The notes under the pieces were generated by a model. That model worked only from the letters and a program-made list of their open reading frames with translations. It was not told the DNA's origin and ran no database searches. Of a stretch of 64,000 nt of DNA, positions 52,201-55,956 are shown in pieces. Each line of letters starts with the position of its first letter. Positions within the stretch are counted from its first letter, which is position 1. This DNA comes from Ischnura elegans (taxonomy: Eukaryota > Arthropoda > Insecta > Odonata > Coenagrionidae). The position numbers and the translations under genes are program-made. Location of the stretch: positions 110,898,941-110,962,940 of the forward strand of contig NC_060246.1 of assembly GCF_921293095.1 (NCBI RefSeq), given 5' to 3'.

Positions 52201-53268
52201 GCAAAAAAAAACTGCAAAAGAGCATTTCCCACCCTAACCAGTCTGCTGCTAGTTCCTAAAGCAGAATCCAAACATTGTTGAAAATTGCCCTTCCTTGGTC
52301 CCCTTTCCTACGGTGTTCGTAATCTCATTCCAAAAGACAAATACTGATTGTGTTTTTACTCCCCAGCCTCCTTAGGAAAAGCGATTTTCAGCTCAAAGGA
52401 CAAAGTGCTTCCTGAAGATAAAAGTGGTGTCTATGCTCTGAAATGTGATGAGTGCAATGGGGTGTACGTCGGTCTAACAATTTTTACATATATTCGACAA
52501 AAGTGTTAAACTGAATGTTTTAGAGATTCTCGGAATCGCTAAATGCACTTTCTCTCCTAATACCACAATTTTAAATAACATGACTGAATCTAAATGTTCC
52601 CATTTGCATGTAAAATAAAACATTTTATACATTTAAATGTAATGTCACCCACACCTACCACAATGTGCCTAGTGAATAGTTTTGGTCCCACACTAGTACT
52701 CATGCAGTTCTATAGATTTTTCCAGTAGTTTTTGTTTTTTTGAGTTCCTGGGATTAATTTCATGTAGTTTAAATCATGAATATTTAGCAAAGAAATTTGT
52801 CTGAGCACGCAGACCAAAATCAAAGCATCATTCAGCATGTTGGTTTACTCTGTTGGTCTTGTTCATTTTTGTCGAAACCAACAAATGGTAAGAATCAGGA
52901 TGAAGTGAAATTTTATGCCAGTAATTTTCCAGATGCCTATACTTAAAATATTTCAATATGTTGCAATCATTTTCCTATACAGTAGTGGTGTCTGTATTTT
53001 ATTTGTGCCAATCTATATATGTGCTGTGAGTATTTGTACAGTCTTAAAATGTTTTTGTTTTTATTTCTAGTTTCCTGAGCCCAATTTGGAACATGTATAT
53101 TTGTCATACACTCCTGATGGATTGCGCAATCCTGTTAGGTTTCACAAATATAGTTCTGGCATTGGTAACTCAAATATCAGTGGGCCTTCTACAAGAAGAG
53201 CTCGCTCACAGCTAATGAGACCTAAGACTGCGATTGGAATGCGACCTCATTCAGCAGCCAAGAAATGA
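16213..53268 (+). CDS. KIF3A: Kinesin-2 motor subunit KIF3A / Klp64D (spliced gene)
   Basis: Coding join: 16213-16218, 16417-16686, 17178-17383, 19258-19448, 20759-20898, 21004-21201, 23500-23749, 28575-28804, 31658-31773, 32907-33087, 35070-35306, 39418-39543, 53071-53268. This gives 782 residues plus stop, with every junction GT/AG and in frame. The N-terminal motor domain has the P-loop GQTGTGKT (119-126), switch I SSRSH (236-240) and switch II DLAGSE (269-274). Then come the kinesin-2 neck, an Asp/Glu-rich linker (about 421-497), a long coiled coil (about 498-675) and a basic tail. Exon 4 ([31 protein letters not shown]) and exon 12 ([18 protein letters not shown]) are signatures of KIF3A rather than KIF3B. 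The family forms heterotrimeric kinesin-2 with KIF3B and KAP3, moving toward microtubule plus ends in intraflagellar and axonal transport. It is somewhat longer than the usual roughly 700 residues because of the acidic linker. Confidence 0.95.
16417..16686 (+). CDS. KIF3A: KIF3A exon 2, start of motor domain
   Basis: Acceptor TTTATTTCAG and donor CAG|GTACAA; 90 codons, phase 0 at both ends. It encodes a short acidic N-terminal extension, then the first motor strand [14 protein letters not shown] and the [14 protein letters not shown] segment. The open frame continues into the intron but the homology stops at the donor. Confidence 0.92.
17178..17383 (+). CDS. KIF3A: KIF3A exon 3, P-loop exon
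   Basis: Acceptor TTTTGCAG, donor GTAAGT, ending in phase 2. It encodes residues 93-161, including [19 protein letters not shown], the nucleotide-binding P-loop, and [12 protein letters not shown] typical of kinesin-2. Confidence 0.95.
17384..19257 (+). other. KIF3A intron 3
   Basis: AT-rich, GTAAGT to CCTACAG. Small open frames only; no transposon termini were recognised. Confidence 0.6.
19258..19448 (+). CDS. KIF3A: KIF3A exon 4
   Basis: Acceptor CCCTACAG, donor C|GTAAGT. Enters in phase 2 and leaves in phase 1 (the split Arg codon is completed by exon 5). Encodes [20 protein letters not shown] and the loop region ending MGNKNR, the segment that best separates KIF3A from KIF3B. Confidence 0.95.
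19893..20713 (+). mobile_element. TA-flanked TIR element, copy in intron 4 (interrupted)
   Basis: Matches 13321-13930 from GGGTAGTTTCCTTCATC through GAAATACGTACTCCAGGAG, but lacks the right terminal repeat and is shorter in the middle. It is split by a LINE insertion (20176-20507): the intact copy reads GCATCGTAGCGG, here the two halves are separated by the LINE. The copy ends only about 45 bp before the exon 5 acceptor, so transposon-derived sequence may contribute to the branch-point region. Confidence 0.8.
20176..20507 (-). mobile_element. 5'-truncated LINE 3' end nested in the TIR element
   Basis: On the minus strand, 20287-20496 encodes a C-terminal RT tail with the motif [17 protein letters not shown], common at the end of non-LTR retrotransposon ORF2 proteins. 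It is followed by a short 3' UTR and a (TAGATG)-type tail, read on the plus strand as CATCTACATCTACATAATA. Comparison with the empty site at about 13733 places the insertion precisely. A more diverged relative lies at 27618-27805. Confidence 0.8.
20759..20898 (+). CDS. KIF3A: KIF3A exon 5, switch I exon
   Basis: Acceptor TGTATTTCAG, donor GTATGT, ending in phase 0. Encodes [20 protein letters not shown] (switch I) and GKLHLVDLA, the first half of switch II; GSE is supplied by exon 6. Confidence 0.95.
21004..21201 (+). CDS. KIF3A: KIF3A exon 6, switch II and microtubule-binding region
   Basis: Acceptor TATTTTCAG, donor GTAAGA; 66 codons, phase 0 at both ends. Encodes [18 protein letters not shown], then [18 protein letters not shown], the highly conserved kinesin microtubule-binding segment. 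Confidence 0.96.
21743..22576 (+). mobile_element. piggyBac-like non-autonomous element
   Basis: The tetranucleotide TTAA flanks both ends (21739-21742 and 22577-22580), the signature of piggyBac insertion. The ends are inverted repeats, CCTTTTCCCTACCG against CCCTTTCGAGACCG. About 834 bp. Three copies of the palindromic block GTATATATACG lie within the first 120 bp (about 21768, 21806 and 21849). No transposase frame is present, so it depends on an autonomous relative. Similar 5' ends occur at 62952-63175. Confidence 0.75.
22718..22800 (-). repeat. Degenerate PLE-type 3' end (possible ribozyme relic)
   Basis: Read on the minus strand it has AGATGATGGCAT, a GGCTCTGCGAGCC hairpin, then AAAACACGTC and an A/T-rich tail. 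This resembles the CTGATGA...stem...GAAAC..GTC layout of hammerhead-bearing retroelement ends. The GAAA box is changed to CAAAA, so it would be inactive. Assignment is tentative. Confidence 0.35.
22801..23499 (+). other. Remainder of KIF3A intron 6
   Basis: AT-rich with no further recognisable elements; ends at acceptor TTTCTTTTCTAG. Confidence 0.5.
23500..23749 (+). CDS. KIF3A: KIF3A exon 7, end of motor and neck
   Basis: Acceptor TTTTCTAG, donor GTATGT, leaves in phase 1. Encodes [20 protein letters not shown] (end of the motor core) and [20 protein letters not shown], the kinesin-2 neck linker and start of neck coiled coil, then a Ser-rich linker. Confidence 0.95.
24054..24125 (+). CDS. 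KIF3A: Possible KIF3A cassette exon (24 codons)
   Basis: Lies between ACCATTCTTAG and GTCAGT. It is 72 bp, enters and leaves in phase 1 and contains no stop in that phase, so it can be included or skipped without changing the downstream frame (adds [19 protein letters not shown] and neighbours). It sits in the variable linker between neck and acidic stretch, where kinesin-2 length varies. Chance occurrence of such a 72-bp window is possible; transcript data would decide. Confidence 0.4.
24656..24877. mobile_element. Foldback MITE in intron 7
   Basis: Ends CAGGGGTCTCGGAG and the complement of the right end, CAGGGGTGTGGCAG. Internal arms pair strongly (CCTTATGGCTCCAATTTTG against TCGAATTGGTGCCATAAG). 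222 bp. The overlapping open frames on both strands are artefacts of this palindrome. No clear target duplication. Confidence 0.65.
24878..26856 (+). other. KIF3A intron 7, AT-rich
   Basis: No exon or transposon end was recognised in this stretch. Confidence 0.5.
26865..27125 (+). mobile_element. hAT-like MITE, copy B
   Basis: 261 bp with ends CAGTGGCGCCGACTCC and GTAACTCGGCACCCCTG. The exact 8-bp duplication ATGGGGAC stands at 26857-26864 and 27126-27133. Same family as 9504-9754, in opposite orientation. Confidence 0.93.
27134..27328 (+). repeat. Dispersed C-tract element, copy 2
   Basis: Begins GGCAGATCTAGGGGG and ends CCTGGATCGGCCCCTG, with poly-C tracts and the same internal blocks as 13017-13298. 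It abuts the hAT-like element, making a compound repeat. Confidence 0.65.
27618..27805 (-). repeat. Diverged LINE 3' fragment
   Basis: Shares GTGTGG.AAGGGGTGTTAG, ACACCAGCC.TTTAC and AAGATATC...CTCAAG...AAGCCTAG blocks with the LINE end at 20176-20507, in the same order and orientation. More decayed; no open frame survives. Confidence 0.6.
27806..28574 (+). other. End of KIF3A intron 7
   Basis: AT-rich, no recognised element, ending in the acceptor GCCATTTCAG of exon 8. Confidence 0.5.
28575..28804 (+). CDS. KIF3A: KIF3A exon 8, acidic linker
   Basis: Enters in phase 1 after acceptor CATTTCAG, ends in phase 0 at AAG|GTTACT. Most of the 76 codons encode Asp, Glu, Lys and Ser (for example [20 protein letters not shown]), then EEIKEMK, which aligns with the start of the KIF3A coiled coil. 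The donor is weak (GTTACT), but the protein junction EMK|ARLEAD matches the family. Confidence 0.85.
28805..29554 (+). other. Intron 8, proximal part with decayed repeat
   Basis: At about 28978-29075 there is GATACAGAAAAAACTC, AGGGGGA and CAAAAGATATCTTGAG, also found in diverged form at 59665-59720. A GGGGGCACATGCCCCC palindrome lies near 29050. The element boundaries are unclear. Confidence 0.4.
29555..30935 (-). mobile_element. 5'-truncated LINE, RT C-terminal half
   Basis: The minus-strand frame 30128-30898 (256 codons, open to about 30930) encodes the second half of a non-LTR reverse transcriptase. It has [35 protein letters not shown] and [19 protein letters not shown], the thumb region that follows the catalytic box. 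The catalytic YADD-type motif is absent because the copy is 5'-truncated. About 570 bp of AT-rich 3' UTR follows to about 29555. The frame is intact, so the insertion is fairly young. It differs clearly from the 37.7-kb LINE. Confidence 0.8.
30936..31657 (+). other. End of KIF3A intron 8
   Basis: AT-rich, nothing recognised; ends in acceptor TTTTGTTTTGCAG. Confidence 0.5.
31658..31773 (+). CDS. KIF3A: KIF3A exon 9, coiled coil
   Basis: Acceptor TTTTGCAG, donor ACG|GTGCGT, leaves in phase 2. Encodes [20 protein letters not shown] and following residues, a charged heptad-type coiled coil aligning with KIF3A. Confidence 0.9.
31774..32906 (+). other. KIF3A intron 9
   Basis: AT-rich; no transposon end or gene was recognised. 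Confidence 0.55.
32907..33087 (+). CDS. KIF3A: KIF3A exon 10, coiled coil
   Basis: Acceptor TTTTTCAG, donor GAG|GTAAAA, enters in phase 2. Encodes [20 protein letters not shown] then [20 protein letters not shown], matching the KIF3A segment around the conserved VGG hinge. Confidence 0.95.
33192..33360 (+). mobile_element. CCGTAT-family TA-MITE, copy 1
   Basis: Inverted ends CCGTATATGTCTGAATATGG and (complement of right end) CCGTATTTCTCCGAATATAG, with TA outside both ends. About 169 bp. Contains G/C homopolymer runs and GGACTATATTC repeats. A second copy is at 55801-55954. Confidence 0.82.
33674..34050. mobile_element. GC-rich MITE with long inverted repeats
   Basis: Terminal repeats of over 30 bp: TATACCATTTTTCTGAACTG and GAAGGCGGCTG at the left, mirrored by CAGCCGCCTTCAGTTCGG and AAAAATGGTATA at the right. 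Sub-terminal CTAGCCAATCACAGAAG and CTTCTGATTGGCTAC also pair. The interior is strikingly CpG-rich for this window. Open frames through it are not gene-like. Confidence 0.8.
34051..35069 (+). other. Rest of KIF3A intron 10
   Basis: AT-rich; nothing recognised up to the acceptor AATTTTTCAG. Confidence 0.55.
35070..35306 (+). CDS. KIF3A: KIF3A exon 11, end of coiled coil
   Basis: 79 codons, phase 0 at both ends, donor CAG|GTTAGT. Encodes [20 protein letters not shown], then [20 protein letters not shown] and [12 protein letters not shown], a block highly characteristic of KIF3A just before the globular tail. Confidence 0.95.
35333..35420 (+). repeat. Possible truncated pogo-like terminus
   Basis: TACAGTGGAAGCTCAGTTTA resembles the CAGTGGAACCTCG ends of pogo/Tigger-type elements. 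The other end was not found. Confidence 0.3.
35882..36473. mobile_element. pogo/Tigger-like TA-MITE
   Basis: Ends CAGCACATTCCCGATTATC and (complement of right end) CAGCAGACTCCTGATCATC, directly flanked by TA at 35880-35881 and 36474-36475. The right part carries GGATAATCCG blocks typical of this group. 592 bp without a transposase. The overlapping minus-strand frames are not homologous to any transposase I recognise. Confidence 0.78.
36474..37185 (+). other. KIF3A intron 11, middle
   Basis: Contains a local repeat of GGATCCGAAATTT/GGATCCGAAGTATCC blocks near 37066-37160. No termini or gene were recognised. Confidence 0.4.
37190..37422. mobile_element. piggyBac-type MITE with TTAA ends
   Basis: TTAA at 37186-37189 and 37423-37426 flanks inverted ends CACGTTGCGTACC and (complement of right) CACGTTGCATACG. 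233 bp. The right third repeats ATGACGAGAAT twice. Confidence 0.85.
37676..38945 (+). pseudogene. 5'-truncated, frameshifted LINE reverse transcriptase
   Basis: The frame 37695-38447 encodes RT core motifs: [18 protein letters not shown], then [17 protein letters not shown] (catalytic Asp), then [16 protein letters not shown], then [11 protein letters not shown] (catalytic ADD box). After a frame change the downstream part reads [32 protein letters not shown], then [17 protein letters not shown], and finally [11 protein letters not shown] near 38941. N-terminal endonuclease and 5' RT are missing. At least two frame disruptions make it a pseudogene. Same family as the 5.4-kb fragment. Confidence 0.85.
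38946..39417 (+). other. End of KIF3A intron 11
   Basis: Nothing recognised before the acceptor CTAAATTAG of exon 12. Confidence 0.5.
39418..39543 (+). CDS. KIF3A: KIF3A exon 12, conserved tail segment
   Basis: 42 codons, phase 0 at both ends, donor GAG|GTAGGT. Encodes [20 protein letters not shown] and [11 protein letters not shown], the most conserved part of the KIF3A tail. It is followed by the 13.5-kb intron that holds the PLE nest. Confidence 0.96.
40043..40106 (+). repeat. tRNA-Glu-derived module, left arm
   Basis: Reads GGCTGGTTAGTCTAGTATTG (A-box region), CGGGCTCTCATATGGGG (anticodon arm with CTC) and CAGGGTTCGTGGATTC (B-box), like the tRNA-Glu(CUC) layout. Too diverged to fold as a functional tRNA. 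Confidence 0.6.
40318..40380 (-). repeat. tRNA-Glu-derived module, right arm
   Basis: On the minus strand: GTTGGTCTGGTGATGAGCG, CCGGCTCTCACCTGG and GGCCCGGGTTTGATAC. The central CGGCTCTCACC and GGCCCGGGTT are close to tRNA-Glu(CUC). No intact acceptor stem, so a SINE-type relic. Confidence 0.65.
40551..40930 (+). other. KIF3A intron 12, AT-rich
   Basis: Nothing recognised between the foldback element and the old PLE pieces. Confidence 0.5.
40930..41030 (-). mobile_element. Old PLE 3'-terminal fragment (inverted)
   Basis: On the minus strand CTTGATAATG, GCTATAGC, ACTAGTCG and AGCAAATAAA follow the same order as the 3' end of the young PLE units (CTTGATAATGG...ACTAGTCGGC...AATAAAG). It sits directly against the plus-strand piece of an old PLE, giving an inverted junction near 41030. 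Confidence 0.55.
41031..41548 (+). pseudogene. Old PLE reverse transcriptase, 5' part
   Basis: From about 41038 the plus strand encodes [20 protein letters not shown] and [12 protein letters not shown]. This aligns with [18 protein letters not shown] and [11 protein letters not shown] of the young PLE. The frame is interrupted by a MITE (41181-41526) and resumes after it with YFQYRYT before the young PLE insertion at 41549. The continuation is at 51661-52615. Confidence 0.75.
41181..41526. mobile_element. TA-MITE inside the old PLE
   Basis: Ends CAGTTGAGGACCTCAAAT and (complement of right) CAATTGAGGACCTCAAAT, with TA outside both. Interior has repeated CCAGAAATCCAGAA blocks. Removing it with one TA rejoins the old PLE codons as ...DQNYF. 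Confidence 0.85.
41549..41586 (-). repeat. 38-bp piece of PLE 5' end at the left terminus
   Basis: Reverse complement of the first 38 bp of a PLE unit (GGAATTCTACAAAGTG...TGAATTCA) with one substitution, fused to the 3' end of the left full unit. It indicates copying past the unit end into a following unit. Confidence 0.8.
41647..41678 (-). ncRNA. Hammerhead-like motif, left full unit
   Basis: Read on the minus strand: TTGATAA, a GGT/ACC stem, GAAAC, TA loop, GTC and the putative cleavage point. Same as the other three copies; the C3 and G8 positions are U and A. Confidence 0.45.
41838..44252 (-). CDS. PLE polyprotein: reverse transcriptase + GIY-YIG endonuclease
   Basis: 804 codons from the first ATG (44252; the frame is open a little further upstream). 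The N-terminal about 150 residues are basic and Gln-rich with a predicted coiled segment ([20 protein letters not shown]). Penelope-type RT motifs follow: [26 protein letters not shown] and [42 protein letters not shown], and the catalytic RYVDDIL near residue 495. At the C terminus, from about residue 692, is the GIY-YIG endonuclease ([20 protein letters not shown], then AEEHRRDYY), with a CxxC pair as in other PLEs. PLEs copy RNA into DNA at the target using these activities. The frame is intact and the protein is identical to that of the right unit. No nearby host gene in this orientation. Confidence 0.93.
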   Translation of the reverse strand: MINIYFNSRCLARNLIPKYVNLRSNSTSPAAFYALEAAKKTWIKKELQYWYAKRNNVAVYRYLLYTELTKSFHWAEWTMFDDRVRGLASEIAYKKLQTVKKKLRNLERQLENQQHRRQQPGETATPSRKETAESTRMATVSPMPQTFHQRVINLSQHQFQPVEIKLLEKGLKYCPNLKNKTEDFEDLVVDCEVALKREDHMIKSVFANSLNSLFKKEWRHDNEKPSARDRERAIINSIKKSFKAANVVAIKADKGNATVIMDQQIYIDKCLEFIAKNHVQLLEKDPTKKCQAECKSAISKIKMVLTPSEKWNVTEMNPTAPRFYGMPKVHKPSIPIRPVVSGIGSPVHSLSKVVKCKFMEHSNFLAKHSIKNSIELTTLLSKITPPKNSMLVSFDVVNLFTSVPRDEAVLLAKEVLHEAKTPQLICDELISLLKVCTNQNYFMFNGNFYLQRDGLAMGSPLSPLLSEIFVNNLEKKLFNSDHPLLKNVHYWFRYVDDILCLWSGTKRQLRNFLRLINALNSNIKFTMELQEGSTLNYLDLNISIKDGEHKFSIYRKSTHTDQVIHATSKHAITQKLSAFHCMLHRALSIPLEPSDLLSEITTITKIAIANGYTEKLINDLFESKKRKFLLRGIYSTTPTDQQSWRRIKYLGQPSIKLEKLLKVINIKPAFYNNSNLKSMLPSVKDPTDSALKSGVYQLRCGDCDSKYIGQTGRSLTVRAEEHRRDYYNNTGMSQFATHLREEGHQADFTPELLHRVKKGTQLDIREQLEILKIVKRKEPIANDHLFPFHSPLLDIPLLHPKKSL
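44359..45050 (-). mobile_element. Truncated PLE unit (left inner)
   Basis: 692-bp 3' part of a PLE unit, immediately upstream (in its own sense) of the left full unit, as in PLE tandem pseudo-LTR arrangements. It keeps the last about 126 codons of the ORF (44610-44990; GIY-YIG part) and the 3' region with the ribozyme-like motif. Confidence 0.9.
44419..44450 (-). ncRNA. Hammerhead-like motif, left inner unit
   Basis: Identical to the motif at 41647-41678. Its position upstream of the full unit is where hammerhead motifs occur in PLE pseudo-LTRs. Confidence 0.45.
45051..45060. repeat. Filler duplication at the palindrome centre
   Basis: ACTTTGAGTA, a second copy of 45037-45046, separates the two inverted truncated units. 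The longer form TTACTTTGAGTA occurs twice with a 2-bp gap. Confidence 0.85.
45077..46546 (+). pseudogene. N-terminally truncated PLE RT/GIY-YIG frame
   Basis: 489 codons, identical to the C-terminal part of the full-length protein from [17 protein letters not shown] to the normal stop. It lacks the N-terminal domain and the first RT motif ([10 protein letters not shown]), so it is unlikely to make an active RT. Confidence 0.85.
46706..46737 (+). ncRNA. Hammerhead-like motif, right inner unit
   Basis: TTGATAA at 46706-46712, GAAA at 46728-46731, candidate cleavage after C46737; the next bases GGC can pair with GTC just upstream of the core (one G-U pair). Confidence 0.45.
46904..49318 (+). 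CDS. PLE polyprotein: reverse transcriptase + GIY-YIG endonuclease
   Basis: 804 codons from ATG 46904, identical in sequence to the left-unit protein, with intact RT boxes including RYVDDIL, and the GIY-YIG domain ([20 protein letters not shown]). The frame is open for eight codons upstream, but the first ATG is the likely start. It lies in the same direction as KIF3A, inside intron 12. Full-length and undamaged, so a candidate for a currently or recently active element. Confidence 0.93.
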   Translation: MINIYFNSRCLARNLIPKYVNLRSNSTSPAAFYALEAAKKTWIKKELQYWYAKRNNVAVYRYLLYTELTKSFHWAEWTMFDDRVRGLASEIAYKKLQTVKKKLRNLERQLENQQHRRQQPGETATPSRKETAESTRMATVSPMPQTFHQRVINLSQHQFQPVEIKLLEKGLKYCPNLKNKTEDFEDLVVDCEVALKREDHMIKSVFANSLNSLFKKEWRHDNEKPSARDRERAIINSIKKSFKAANVVAIKADKGNATVIMDQQIYIDKCLEFIAKNHVQLLEKDPTKKCQAECKSAISKIKMVLTPSEKWNVTEMNPTAPRFYGMPKVHKPSIPIRPVVSGIGSPVHSLSKVVKCKFMEHSNFLAKHSIKNSIELTTLLSKITPPKNSMLVSFDVVNLFTSVPRDEAVLLAKEVLHEAKTPQLICDELISLLKVCTNQNYFMFNGNFYLQRDGLAMGSPLSPLLSEIFVNNLEKKLFNSDHPLLKNVHYWFRYVDDILCLWSGTKRQLRNFLRLINALNSNIKFTMELQEGSTLNYLDLNISIKDGEHKFSIYRKSTHTDQVIHATSKHAITQKLSAFHCMLHRALSIPLEPSDLLSEITTITKIAIANGYTEKLINDLFESKKRKFLLRGIYSTTPTDQQSWRRIKYLGQPSIKLEKLLKVINIKPAFYNNSNLKSMLPSVKDPTDSALKSGVYQLRCGDCDSKYIGQTGRSLTVRAEEHRRDYYNNTGMSQFATHLREEGHQADFTPELLHRVKKGTQLDIREQLEILKIVKRKEPIANDHLFPFHSPLLDIPLLHPKKSL
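49478..49509 (+). ncRNA. Hammerhead-like motif, right full unit
   Basis: TTGATAA at 49478-49484, GAAA at 49500-49503, candidate cleavage after C49509. Layout: core, one unpaired U, GGT/ACC stem II, GAAA, two-pair stem III with TA loop, GTC. Confidence 0.45.
49578..51663 (+). mobile_element. CTGACCCGG-type interspersed repeat
   Basis: Starts CTAGCTGACCCGGCGAACTT and ends with GTGCAGCCGTTCTCGAGTTA followed by a TATATATATAG tail, the hallmark ends of a repeat I associate with many insect genomes. I do not know its class with certainty. About 2.1 kb, including a nested MITE at 50248-50520. Small open frames (50599-50790, 51015-51263) show no similarity I recognise. It is inserted in the old PLE, with AGATACAC / AGATATACC as an imperfect duplicated target. 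Confidence 0.7.
50248..50520 (+). mobile_element. hAT-like MITE, truncated copy
   Basis: Starts CAGTGACGCAGCGAGGGG and follows the inverse of 5929-6217 through GAACCATTTATCTTAAAA to about GTATTAGCTACGCTC. The far terminus is missing or diverged. Confidence 0.65.
51661..52615 (+). pseudogene. Old PLE, 3' part (RT thumb and GIY-YIG relic)
   Basis: Continues the PLE split at 41548. Shifted frames read [12 protein letters not shown] (matching [12 protein letters not shown]), [50 protein letters not shown] and, near 52430, [19 protein letters not shown] (the GIY-YIG core). Stops and frameshifts are frequent, so it is dead and much older than the cluster. Confidence 0.82.
52616..53070 (+). other. 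End of KIF3A intron 12
   Basis: AT-rich; no element recognised; ends with acceptor TTTTATTTCTAG. Confidence 0.5.
53071..53268 (+). CDS. KIF3A: KIF3A terminal coding exon 13
   Basis: 65 codons and TGA. Encodes [20 protein letters not shown], then a basic Ser/Arg-rich end ([15 protein letters not shown]...). The LEHVYLSYT block matches the LSHVYLAYT-type segment of KIF3A tails and the basic RPKT end is typical of the family. Starts in phase 0. Confidence 0.92.
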   Translation, partial: FPEPNLEHVYLSYTPDGLRNPVRFHKYSSGIGNSNISGPSTRRARSQLMRPKTAIGMRPHSAAKK

Positions 53269-55798
53269 GTATTGTTTCTGGGAATCAAATGCCATATTTT
53301 CGGTTTAATGAGGCAAAATTTGATTCCTTCCAACAGCAGTGTTTCTATTTTGCTTTCAGTGCATGCAGTATGATATCCTGAGGAATTGCATACAAATTTA
53401 TTTTGCATGTCACGAAAAATGCACATAATTTTTTCTCCTGTTAAAGGCACATACTAGGATAATCATGAAAACCTGCTTAGTTGCAGATTATGAGTTCATA
53501 ATTTTAAAGTGATCTCAAAGGATGAATGCTATTGTCTGGCTCTGTGTTATATCGTCAATCTTTAAAATGCAGGATTCAAACCTCCATATTTGATAATGAA
53601 ATTACTTTTTAAAGTGCTGTGTTTTCCTTGATACTTGGAATTGTTGTAATCATGGCATATGTGAGGAAGTATTCACAGCAACAAGAGCAATACATTTTGT
53701 AAAAATGTTATGAAGTTACAATCCTCGAAGTCCAAGGGTTTATTTATATATAAAAACCCGTAAATTATTTCAACTTGAGCATCTTGGGCTGCTGTTGGGC
53801 TTCATGGCTTTGTGGAGGTGAATGAATATTGAAAGCCAGTGATGAATTAAAAGGGTGTTTAAAGTATCATGCTTATGCGTTTTGCATATGCATTTCCTGT
53901 CTATGTATTTTCTGAGGGAGAACCCTCTTTTGGTTGAGAAGTATTGCAAACTGCCAATGTGCTCCGAAAAGTATTGAATGTCTCCACCCCTCGAAACAGT
54001 GAACTTAATCCCCCCATCATGATGTGTTTTTGTTTGAGCTTGTATATTTTTGTGTATGATATGATCTAATTAGGCTACTTATTCTATAGCATCTAGGATC
54101 GTTCTCATTATTTATTTTGAATATTTTTTATGTACATAATGTGTGTGTTTTACTCAGCTTTAGTGTTTATTGCGGTACATAGATTTTTTTACGTACCCAG
54201 CTTGTTAAAGTTTTGCCTTATTGCGTGTGTTTTCTTCTACCTATATTTTTTGTGTCTTACTCATATTAAATCAAAAATGGTCTTTCTAGTCACTCTAGTC
54301 ATGCTGGAAATGTAATTTTCTTATCAATATTTTTTGGGGAAAAACTGAAACTCGAACTTGCAATGAATAATTGCTTTGTAACTAACAAATGCATTCAAGT
54401 GCTCTTCAATGAAACCTTTAAGGGTTACATTTTTCATCATATTCTGTCATACAAAAACAAGATTTGATATGAATAATATTAAAAATAGAATTCATTCCTA
54501 TCTATTTTTTCGGCACTTGATATTTCATAGTACATTCCATTTTAGATAAAGTGTAGTTTTTGCTGCAATGGGCGCAGAGTGCAGGACAATATGCACATCT
54601 TGCCATTAGTCATTCCAAAAAAGCTATGAGCTAGTTCAAAATAGGCAATGTAATTGAATTTGCTCATGTGTTGTTGTCTATTCATTTCCCCCTGTTCATG
54701 ACCTTTCTGGGCTATATTGTGGAATTTCATTGGACATTTATATAATATTTTACTGCATGCTATTTCCAAGTTGACAAATCAAATGAAAATATTGGATAAA
54801 AATATATTTTTTTGATAAAATACATGTTGGAGGAATGTTTTTACACATCCAAGTAATTAGTTGATTGAGCCCATTTATTGGGGGTAGTGTGTACATAGAT
54901 GTATTAATTCTATCAAAATATGTATGAGTTTGGCAATAATTCATATTCCACTTAAAACCAAAAACATAATCTTGGACATTTTATAAGTCAAAATCAAGGG
55001 TTTTTCATTGGGGAACGGAAATTATTGGTACAACTGTTGTAGATAGTTTTATTATATTCATTGAAATGTATTGGTTTTCTATTCTTTGTAATATGTGCTT
55101 TGAAATACTGAGTAGGAATGAAGGTTTTCAAGTGTGACTGATGATTTTGCATTGAGTGGTTAGATCTAGTTAGAGGTCTACATGAAGGCTATTCAAGTAC
55201 TATGCATTGTCTTTAGTGATCCAGACTTTCTGTGCCCCATTTGCGATGGCATCCTAAAATTACTTTAAATTTTAATGATTATGTACCTTACTGCAATGAC
55301 TCTTCTATCCATTGACATTTCCATTTTGTCTCTACCTATTTAAAATAAAATCTGGTACATTAGATGATTGAGAGTAAACTGCCCAGTCTAAACTACCTAA
55401 ATCCCCTTCTGTGGAAGGAGCCAGTTCATTTTTTAGTTTTTTTTTAACAATGTAATTTTTATGTGTTTAACCTAACACCTGACCATAAGATCAAAGATAA
55501 CACCTTTATTGCTCCTCGGCGTTTCAGATAAAAAGTACTGAAATAGAAAAAAATACTCTGAATCTTTATGTAATGTCTAAGGTTAAGAAATAAGCATTTC
55601 TTATGGTATTGATGAGTATCTAATTAATAGGGGATTCCTTTGGAAAAAATTACCACAATTTATAAAATGAAAAATTTGAATGGGTAAGAAAAATTATTGT
55701 TACACAGCTAATTTGGAGCAATAAGCAAATGTTTCATAGCTTTAGAAAAAGAAATTTACTTCCTAGTGAAAAAGTCCCCTTTTCCCATTAAATTGTTT
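53269..55798 (+). other. KIF3A 3' UTR and downstream, AT-rich
   Basis: The 3' UTR begins here; its end cannot be fixed. Candidate signals include ATTAAA near 54265 and AATAAA at 55344-55349. No other gene or transposon termini were recognised. Confidence 0.45.
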
Positions 55799-55800
55799 TA

Positions 55801-55954
55801 CCGTATATGTCTGAATGTTGTCCCCCCTTTTTTTCCAAAAATGCCAGCGATAAAAGTTTAGGGGGGGACTATATTCAAACCCATTTTTTAAATTTTTTTC
55901 CCGAAACTCAAGCCTCAAAATTAGGGGGGGGGGACTATATTTGGAGGAATACGG
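55801..55954 (+). mobile_element. CCGTAT-family TA-MITE, copy 2
   Basis: Same ends and internal GGACTATATTC blocks as 33192-33360, with TA at 55799-55800 and 55955-55956. About 154 bp. Confidence 0.82.
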
Positions 55955-55956
55955 TA

